A DNA stretch of 64,000 bases from Ceratodon purpureus. Its lineage: Eukaryota > Streptophyta > Bryopsida > Pseudoditrichales > Ditrichaceae. Below are positions 60,083 to 64,000 of the stretch, piece after piece (the stretch's first letter is position 1; the number at the start of each line of letters is the position of its first letter). The stretch covers positions 95,214,238 to 95,278,237 of the forward strand of contig CM026426.1 of NCBI GenBank assembly GCA_014871385.1, written 5' to 3'. The notes under the pieces are model-generated. The model worked only from the letters and a program-made list of their open reading frames with translations, ran no database searches and was not told the DNA's origin. The position numbers and the translations under genes are program-made.

Positions 60083-60896
60083 CGTCAGATGCAGGTGCCT
60101 TGCAAGGAGATTCAACCCGATAGAAGACCAATTCATTATCGTACCCATGGCAAACAAGTAATCAGGAGACGAATTGCACTCTCCAATGGCGGGCAAAATG
60201 TTACCGATCAGGGTAACACGATGGCTAGGGATAGTCAATAGCGGCCACAGTCACCAAAGAGCAAGCTAGCACCAACAGTACTAGTAGAGAGCAACGAAAT
60301 AGGTGGCCAGCCTTAGTATAAAAGAGTAGGCAGACAGTAGTTAAGCTCTCTCTAAGTTTTGTATGAAGGTTGGGACTAAGCTCACGAGCTGCACCATCCA
60401 AACATCCTCCTTTTTTGGAATACATAGTTGGCCATGCTCCAGGCAAGGCTTCTCTTCGGCTAACACACTTGCGATCCATGGCTATCCCTCTCTAAATTCC
60501 TGTCTTCTCCCAACCTCAAAACTCCTCCTTTCCATATTATTTGCTTGGTCAGTCCCACAAACTCTCTGGAACGACTGATTGTCTATCTTTTGTTGCATGC
60601 TGTGTCATCCCTGAGTATTCAACCAAAGGTTCTCCCTTAAGGACGTCCCGGCCAACAGTCAGTCCAGCCACCCAAGTACTACCAGCAAGGACATTTGGTC
60701 ACACGAATTAGCCTCCCACGAACAGAGACTCACCCTAGTTCCTGGGCCACTCCAAGGTAAGACCAAGCAGAATATAACATCCTCTTTGGCTAACCGCTTG
60801 GCTCTCCTTAACTACCTAGTCTTCCCTGATCTCGCATCTCCATTGTGACAACCTAGCCTAACAGCCATGTAATCCCTCACTCTAAGTGCGGAGGTA
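60083..60896. other. Unassigned sequence
   Basis: No supported gene, RNA or repeat. Short frames only. Confidence 0.4.
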
Positions 60897-62060
60897 GTGA
60901 GCATCATCGGAGCCAAAAGCATCGAGGAGGCACTGATTGAGCATAAAGAGTTCCAAGAGTTAGAAGGCTGGGTGGAGGCTAGCAAGGAGATGATCACTAG
61001 GCTCCAGCAGCAGCTCTTGGATGCGGAACATAATCTCCATGACGTCTGGCACAAATTCAAAGAGGCTCGGGCAAGAGCTACATACTTTGCCCGGTTGTTG
61101 GTCGAGGTAAAATCAACTCTCGTCCTTCAAGTCAACGTAGTCAATGATTGTACAGTGAAATGGGAGTTCTTGGCTAGACAAACGAAACCCACCCAGAAGG
61201 CCATCATTGACTTTATGTTGGACCGTACCATTGAGATCAATGATACTTGGGCAAGAATGTTGCACATGGTGAAGAACTTCCCACGGGCTGACCAGACCTT
61301 GTCATGACACATAGAATCCCTCGCCTGAATTAACCACCTATCGGGTCACACAGACAAAAGGATGATGAATTGTACGTAGCATTAACCAGGGAAGAGAGAG
61401 AGAGAGAACCTTATGTAGCGCCTACTGTAGAAGGAGAGCCGGACTTGTTACCGGACCTGCACAAAATTGACCTTGTCGAGGAAGTAGAAGGATTTAGATC
61501 TTCCCACTTCACAAATCCAGAGCCCGAAGGGACGGTGGAGGGGTCTAATCAAGCTTGGACTCTGCCAGCCTTCCTACCGGTTCAAGGATCACCATCGCCA
61601 CAATCCTGGAAGGACTACATTGCATTGGCCTCTCCAATTGCCCAGCGGCTACCTAACGAGGAAGGTCCCATCAAAGCCAGCAGTGAAGCTGCCACATCGG
61701 TTCCTCTAGGCAAATGTACTCCAGCGCAGACACTGGTGAATGTACGGAAATTTGGATGACCACGCAGCCGCGGGGCAGGTAAGAGGGGCCAAATGCCGCA
61801 ACTCCGTAGGAGCCCTTGCTTTGATGGCAGTAGTCAGTAAGAAGGATACTCAAATAAATTGGTAGCCATTGAAGATGGGGCTCAGTTGCACCCGGCTACT
61901 AATCTGGAAGTTAGGAAACGGCAATAGAGTAATAATAGGAGGAAAGTTACGTTCTAGATTTTTAGGAATCTTAGATATGGAATTCTAGGATCTAGTACGC
62001 CACTAGGCTGTAGGATCTTTTGATAGGGGATATTACTTAAGTTGGAAGTTTTCCAAGGCT
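60897..62060 (+). pseudogene. Decayed relative of the 624-aa retroelement ORF
   Basis: 60897-61307 aligns with the helical region of the 17403-19277 ORF: ARATYFARLLVEVKSTL matches RAAHAIQSVVDVKATL, and AIIDFMLDRTIEINDTW matches LIVKFMHDRTQVMRDTW. 61370-61759 resembles the Pro/Glu-rich tail, with LPVQGSPSPQSW against VPVQGSPEHLQ. The 3' non-coding part at 61860-62060 matches 19310-19500. The N-terminal half is not recognisable, and the two frames are separated. This is an older copy of the same element family. Confidence 0.75.
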
Positions 62061-64000
62061 TGTGCCTTGTTTTGTTACTCCATTAGCTTATGTAATTCAG
62101 AATATGTATAAAGAAACTTCTTGTATTGAATGAGTGACGGTTGTCTAGCAAGCCTATTGTGGTTCCTTTTGGAAGTAGAATTCCGTAAGTGTGTTTGCCG
62201 GTTGAGTGAATTATGAGAGCGCTAGAGGAATTGAAATGGTGTCACGCATGGAGTATTGACAGTTTTGAATGTCGAGAAGAATCCTAGAGGGGAAAGGACG
62301 TATTGCAGAGGTGTGTCTGGTAGTCCCTACAGCGCGGAAGGGGAGTGTGTAACCAAACTCTTGGATGAGATTGGTATTTCCCTCACAATAGAACAAAAGC
62401 CTGACCAGCCAACCAGAACTATTCGAAAGGGTAAAAGTGTAGGAATAATACTTGCAGGTGGATTGTAATGTTGTTTTAGTTAGAATTCCATCTCTGTACT
62501 TGGTATTGAATAGTCATCCGGACTAAAATAGTAGACATACAAAACATACACCATCGGGTTGTTAGATGAGGGCCAATGGATTGTCTAGCCACTTTAAGTC
62601 ACAATACAATGTAGAATCCGGCCACTCTAAACATTAGAGGATTAGTGGGAAGCGGCCACTTGTATAAAAAGTTGTATTCATCCAAATAAATTATAGACCG
62701 GTACGATATTTGGAAGGAAGTGAGCCAAAAGGGAAATGATAGCTTATTGTCTTATAGGGGGAAAACTATAACTCTTCGTAGGAACAAACTTGGAGTGGTT
62801 TACTCTAGAGAGTATTTGATATCCAATTGAGTGCTTTCCGGAGGAATACTAACAACACGCCGTACTATAGGAGGGTGGTTTTTTTTGGTGTGCAAGAGTT
62901 GCAAATCTTCTCGTTGCTACGAAGTACTTGTATCTAACGTTCCTTCAAACAATAAGTTGAGTGTATCCTCTACTCTCTAGTGCAAATTAAGACTTTGATA
63001 GGATTTTAATATTATCCAAGGTCTACATGCCAATGAAGCATTAGAGTAAATGTTCAAGATATACAAGCACAAAAACACTGTAAGAGGTCGATTGTCAAAT
63101 CCAAATTCCTCCTTATGCACAATAATTATTGTAGCCGTATCTATACAGTTAACTGCAACTATACGGAAAGAGACAATTATACGGTCATGCAGTGTTTTGA
63201 GAATATATGTCATTTTTGTGCTCAATTTCAGCACTGCCTTAACTCTCATTGGCAATGTCTTCATTGAGAGTGAGGTGATTTTCTTAAATATATATTGTAA
63301 GGTTTTTAAGCAGACTTTTATTCGTTTCCAACATTGTACCATTCTAAACCGATTCCAGTGATCTTCATAATCTGAGATCATCGGATTAGAGGCTCATTTC
63401 TAATCTCAAATGTAGAATCACGTAGAATGATATTTTCCAAAGCTTAGTGATAGAAGGGTTTCAGGTAGTAATGATTAGACGACATTTAAGTACCCACCTT
63501 ATTTTCATTTCATACGTCTTGGTTGTAACTTAATCTTCTTCAAATAAGGAATGTAGTTTGTATATGTTGAAGCATATGTAATGCGTTGTTGTCAGTGCCT
63601 AATCTGATACATAAGGTTTGAGGTGCCAGCTCATTCCAACATCAAATTTTGTTCCTAGGTTCAATTATCAATCCTCAAACAATGATAATTAGATTTTGCT
63701 GATGTTTAGAACTCTACCAATGCATTGGAATTTAGGTGCCCTTCTCATACATTGTACCAAATTTTAATACATGGATCAAAATTTCTAATCTGTTGTTCTT
63801 TGTTGGAGGCTGGATGACTACAAACAATCCTTTTCTCTTTAGGATTGTTGTTCGGCATGATCTATGCTCCAGCAATTGCAATTCAGATTCTTTTGAGGAA
63901 ATTGAAGAACTTAAATTTACGATTTAAAGCGAGGTGGCTGATATAAGTGCACGGTGGTTCTTGGCAAGATAGACCGCAACGTCACCTAGAGCTTCTCTCT
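62061..64000. other. Unassigned 3' end of the window
   Basis: A 71-codon frame at 62256-62468 has no recognisable motif. It could belong to the 3' region of the retroelement relic. The rest is AT-rich without repeats, RNA genes or convincing coding frames. Confidence 0.4.

Overview
This looks like nuclear DNA of a land plant, perhaps a non-seed plant. The one recognisable host gene is an intron-rich mitochondrial 2-oxoglutarate dehydrogenase E1 gene with plant-like sequence. Nearly everything else is layered, decaying transposable elements: MULE copies with SWIM-type C termini, a CACTA remnant with DUF4218- and DUF4216-like blocks, a hAT-type MITE, a 400-bp terminal-inverted-repeat family, a tRNA-like SINE and a retroelement-like insertion. 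No bacterial or organellar features were seen. The taxonomic call is inference from gene content only.

Layout. 0-6.2 kb: a 13-exon OGDH E1 gene on the minus strand, which joins in frame to 1103 codons plus stop. 6.2-11 kb: sparse DNA with one TIR element and a shredded MULE. 11-15.8 kb: a broken plus-strand gene (zinc finger, low-complexity middle, coiled coil) whose GC-rich leader is paralogous to the leader of the minus-strand MULE. 16.2-23.4 kb: a minus-strand MULE, interrupted by a retroelement-like block carrying an intact 624-aa ORF (about 16.9-19.5 kb) and by two 400-bp TIR elements. 23.6-27.4 kb: a second MULE pointing the opposite way, with a hAT-type MITE near its 3' end flanked by a perfect 8-bp target duplication. 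28.6-32.3 kb: one unassigned ORF, another TIR element and a CACTA fragment.

33-57 kb: the standout feature. Two 7153-bp arms (33183-40335 and 50110-57262) form an almost perfect inverted repeat around a 9.8-kb spacer. Paired coordinates always sum to 90445, so there are no net indels, and I saw three mismatches. Each arm carries two convergent genes: a split transposase-like gene (coiled coil, Cys-pair zinc element, a GMEKSH block) and a coiled-coil gene with an unusual RING-like finger. The spacer holds a third, strongly diverged copy of the RING-like gene, and its edges are older (roughly 85-90% by eye) inverted copies of each other. I read this as a little-described two-gene DNA transposon that has been inverted, duplicated or homogenised locally.

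57-64 kb: decayed repeat-derived ORFs, including a relative of the 624-aa retroelement ORF, then sequence in which I recognise nothing.

A pattern spans the transposon relics. Premature stops in otherwise open frames are mostly TAG, often where a homolog or the context suggests Gln. The three arm mismatches are all C/T-type at CG or CAG sites. Both suggest deamination of methylated cytosine, including CHG methylation as in silenced plant transposons.
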